A stretch of 7,133 nt of DNA, taken from the NCBI GenBank assembly GCA_002306975.1, contig DBTI01000257.1:1-7133 (forward strand), read 5' to 3'. Position 1 is the stretch's first letter. Each line of letters starts with the position of its first letter. The DNA is from Ruminococcaceae bacterium UBA1320 (GTDB lineage Bacteria > Bacillota > Clostridia > Oscillospirales > Ethanoligenentaceae). A model generated the notes under the pieces. That model was not told where the DNA came from, did no database searches, and worked only from the letters and a program-made list of their open reading frames with translations. The translations under genes and the position numbers were made by a program. Positions 6,065-7,133 of the stretch are shown one piece after another.

Positions 6065-6070
6065 ATTATA
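6065..6070 (-). promoter_or_regulatory. Candidate -10 box of the kinase-fold gene
   Basis: The minus strand has a perfect TATAAT about 55 bases before GTG 6009. The nearest -35-like hexamer, TTGTTT, is 19 bases upstream, slightly too far. The location in the divergent intergenic region supports it; the -35 does not. Confidence 0.35.
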
Positions 6071-6139
6071 AGCGTTTTATTAATATGTAAAACAAAATTT
6101 TACTGTGATAATCTACGCTATCTTGCATACAATAATTTT

Positions 6140-6155
6140 GCACCTTAAAAGGTGC
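6140..6155 (+). promoter_or_regulatory. Small hairpin over the upstream Shine-Dalgarno of the spore protein gene
   Basis: GCACCT and AGGTGC form a 6-bp stem with the loop TAAA (GCACCTTAAAAGGTGC in full is a perfect palindrome). The right arm contains AAGGTG, the ribosome binding site that would serve ATG 6160. Folding would hide that site and leave the downstream site at 6178-6184 free. No T-run follows, so it is not a terminator. Confidence 0.45.
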
Positions 6156-6177
6156 CATCATGTGCAAAAAAGCCATG

Positions 6178-6184
6178 AAGGGGG
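6178..6184 (+). promoter_or_regulatory. Ribosome binding site for the TTG start of the spore protein
   Basis: AAGGGGG lies 8 bases before TTG 6193, which is ideal spacing. It supports the shorter protein beginning MGRHNSIMSEELKYE, the form usual for clostridial members of the family. Confidence 0.65.
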
Positions 6185-6192
6185 TCTTTACC

Positions 6193-6363
6193 TTGGGAAG
6201 GCATAATTCCATTATGAGTGAAGAACTTAAGTATGAAATTGCCAAAGAACTCGGGGTTGACGATAAAGTCAAAAATGAGGGTTGGGGTTCTGTTTCTAGC
6301 CGTGATTGTGGAAATATTGTAACAAAGGCTATTGAAATTGCCCAACGCAGCATCGAAAAATAG
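6193..6363 (+). CDS. Small acid-soluble spore protein, alpha/beta type
   Basis: A 56-residue DNA-binding spore protein that coats and protects chromosomal DNA in the dormant spore core. The sequence shows the family signature: SEELKYEIAKELGV (residues 9-22), which includes the germination-protease site after Glu15 (YE, then IA). GWGSVSSRDCGNIVTKAIEIAQRSI (30-54) is the conserved second helix region. The unusual features are Cys39 and the lack of the usual GG pair before the second helix (CGN instead). TTG 6193 is preferred because AAGGGGG precedes it by 8 bases and the product matches the family's N-terminus; ATG 6160 would add 11 residues and has its own AAGGTG, which is buried in a hairpin. 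It stands alone on the plus strand, divergent from the kinase-fold gene. Expression in the forespore by sigma-G is expected from the family, but I could not find a convincing sigma-G promoter. Confidence 0.93.
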   Translation: MGRHNSIMSEELKYEIAKELGVDDKVKNEGWGSVSSRDCGNIVTKAIEIAQRSIEK

Positions 6364-6370
6364 ACCCGTA

Positions 6371-6405
6371 AGGCTTCACGCCGTTTGGTGTGAAGCCTTT
6401 TTTTT
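6371..6405 (+). terminator. Rho-independent terminator of the spore protein gene
   Basis: AGGCTTCACGCC (6371-6382) pairs with GGTGTGAAGCCT (6387-6398) over 12 bp, with one G-T wobble and the loop GTTT. A run of eight Ts (6398-6405) follows. It begins 8 bases after the stop codon. Confidence 0.95.
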
Positions 6406-6484
6406 GTGCACAGTGTAAGGCATTGACAAAAGATGGACAATGGTTTATTATTAATGCAATCTTTCTTTATAAAATATATTGCAA

Positions 6485-6567
6485 TTCAAGTAAAAACGGG
6501 GAAAGCAACTCTCCTGCCTATGGCGTAGGAGATATTCCGCTTATATTTTGAGTTGCTATAGGCTTTC
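6485..6567. repeat. Intergenic structured element, copy 2
   Basis: About 83 bases matching the element at 3312-3416 block by block. It opens with the TTCAA-TA and ACGGGGAAAGCA blocks and shares TCTCC-TGCC, an identical 13-base GGCGTAGGAGATA (6522-6534) and TATTCCGCTT (6535-6542 region). The inner hairpin TCTCC/GGAGA with nested GCC/GGC (6516-6518 with 6522-6524) is shorter than in copy 1. The outer helix is extended as GCAACTC (6505-6511) with GAGTTGC (6550-6556), and GAAAGC (6501-6506) can alternatively pair with GCTTTC (6562-6567). It fills most of the gene-free 6406-6604 stretch, and no open reading frame of note lies there. Confidence 0.65.
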
Positions 6568-6604
6568 AGATTCATATCCTTGATATTCATTTCAACTGAA
6601 CCGA

Positions 6605-6646
6605 GACAGAGCCCCGACCATAACTGCAAGTGGTCGGGGCTCTGTC
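6605..6646. terminator. Perfect 16-bp hairpin between convergent genes
   Basis: GACAGAGCCCCGACCA (6605-6620) pairs perfectly with its complement at 6631-6646 around a 10-base loop. It begins 6 bases beyond the stop of the minus-strand membrane gene. The T-run (ATTTTTC) lies on the plus-strand side, so by sequence it is best as a plus-strand terminator. As a minus-strand terminator it has a strong stem but no T-tract. It may also stabilise the 3' end of the membrane-protein mRNA. Confidence 0.7.
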
Positions 6647-6652
6647 ATTTTT

Positions 6653-7133
6653 CTATCTTTCTTGCCGCAGCTTTGCGGCCTCCGAAATACTCTCAAAGGA
6701 AGTTAAAATTACAGTCATGCCGACAAACCAGTATATCATCGGAGCGCTGTCTCCCGGCCAACCCATGAAAAGCAAAAAGGAAGCTATCATCTCAGCAAAA
6801 CCGCAGATTAGCATAAGCGGCAGATTTGTTACGACAACCATTCGCGCAAAAGCGAGCACTCTTGATATGCCTGCGAAAAACAGCGCAAGACAAACGGCAA
6901 TCCGGTAGTTTTCTATTGACAGTGCATTCATTCCAAGTACAAAACCCAAAAGTGCATAAAATGCTCCGGTGAGAATTGCCATCACTATGTCGGCAACACC
7001 CCGGCTGTAAAACATGGGGCGCAAAATATCAAGCGCGAAAACAGCAAGCAGTGCCCAGCCGGCAGCGAGAATAAAGGCACCGTTTCTGTCGAACACAGGG
7101 ATTATCAAAAGCAGCAAGCCACACAAGAAAAGA
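6653..7133 (-). CDS. HdeD/DUF308-type polytopic membrane protein, 5' end outside window
   Basis: The frame is open to the window edge, so the N-terminus is missing; a TTG at 7126 is probably internal. About 159 residues are visible. Successive hydrophobic helices are seen: LLLLIIPVF, GAFILAAGWALLAVFALDIL, ADIVMAILTGAFYALLGFVLGM, YRIAVCLALFFAGISRVLAFA, LPLMLICGFAEMIASFLLFMGW and PMIYWFVGMTVILTSFESI. They end in a basic tail (KLRQER). Paired helices with a Gly-rich spacing and a W-P-G turn near the last pair (FMGWPGDSAPMIYWFVG) fit the HdeD/DUF308 family, membrane proteins linked to acid stress in enterobacteria but mostly uncharacterised in Firmicutes. The match is by overall pattern, so the family call is moderate while membrane localisation is certain. 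A strong hairpin lies directly after the stop. Confidence 0.8.
   Translation of the reverse strand, partial: LFLCGLLLLIIPVFDRNGAFILAAGWALLAVFALDILRPMFYSRGVADIVMAILTGAFYALLGFVLGMNALSIENYRIAVCLALFFAGISRVLAFARMVVVTNLPLMLICGFAEMIASFLLFMGWPGDSAPMIYWFVGMTVILTSFESISEAAKLRQER

Noticed and set aside
6064..6070. CATTATA as a sigma-G -10 for the spore protein gene
   Set aside because: It fits the sigma-G -10 consensus, but no G(A/C)ATA-type -35 lies 17-18 bases upstream and the leader would exceed 100 bases; the same bases read as TATAAT on the other strand.
6126..6132. CATACAA as a sigma-G -10
   Set aside because: One mismatch at a conserved T, and no suitable -35; the nearest TGATA gives a spacer of 15 bases or less.
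6066..6440. 124-codon minus-strand open frame opposite the spore protein gene
   Set aside because: It is antisense to a clear spore protein and reads through that gene's terminator; composition is shadow-like.

Overview
The window looks like chromosome of a Gram-positive, endospore-forming member of the Clostridia. The evidence is a small acid-soluble spore protein gene, strong AGGAGG-type ribosome binding sites with GTG and TTG starts, AT-rich intergenic DNA around moderate-GC genes, and DUF4349 and DUF6054-like proteins. The exact genus cannot be read from the sequence. No transposase, integrase, tRNA, rRNA or CRISPR array is visible, so it reads as ordinary host DNA.

Layout from left to right. 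At 56-1669 (minus) is prfC, peptide chain release factor 3, the only universally familiar gene here. A strong rho-independent terminator at 1804-1836 separates it from a two-gene minus-strand unit at 1851-3214: a DUF6054-like small protein followed by a membrane-anchored DUF4349 protein. This unit has a near-consensus housekeeping promoter at 3258-3286. At 3427-4777 (minus) is an ECF-type sigma factor overlapping a gene for a single-pass membrane protein, which is probably its anti-sigma partner. At 5023-6009 (minus) is a protein of the aminoglycoside phosphotransferase/choline kinase fold whose catalytic residues are replaced, with its own terminator. At 6193-6363 (plus) is the spore protein gene with a strong terminator. 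At 6653 to the right edge (minus) is a polytopic membrane protein of the HdeD/DUF308 type, cut by the window end.

Two points deserve most attention. First, the kinase-fold protein appears to lack the ATP-binding lysine and both catalytic/metal aspartates, so it is a probable pseudokinase. Second, two intergenic regions 3.2 kb apart (3312-3416 and 6485-6567) carry the same roughly 85-105 base element in the same orientation. Its conserved sequence blocks and nested stems keep pairing although their sequences and lengths differ, and I cannot match it to a known RNA or repeat family.

Functional links between the units are weak. The sigma/anti-sigma pair is a self-contained envelope-signalling module. 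The DUF6054-DUF4349 pair is probably co-transcribed, and the spore protein is a stand-alone late-sporulation gene. No stretch longer than 300 bases lacks a gene.
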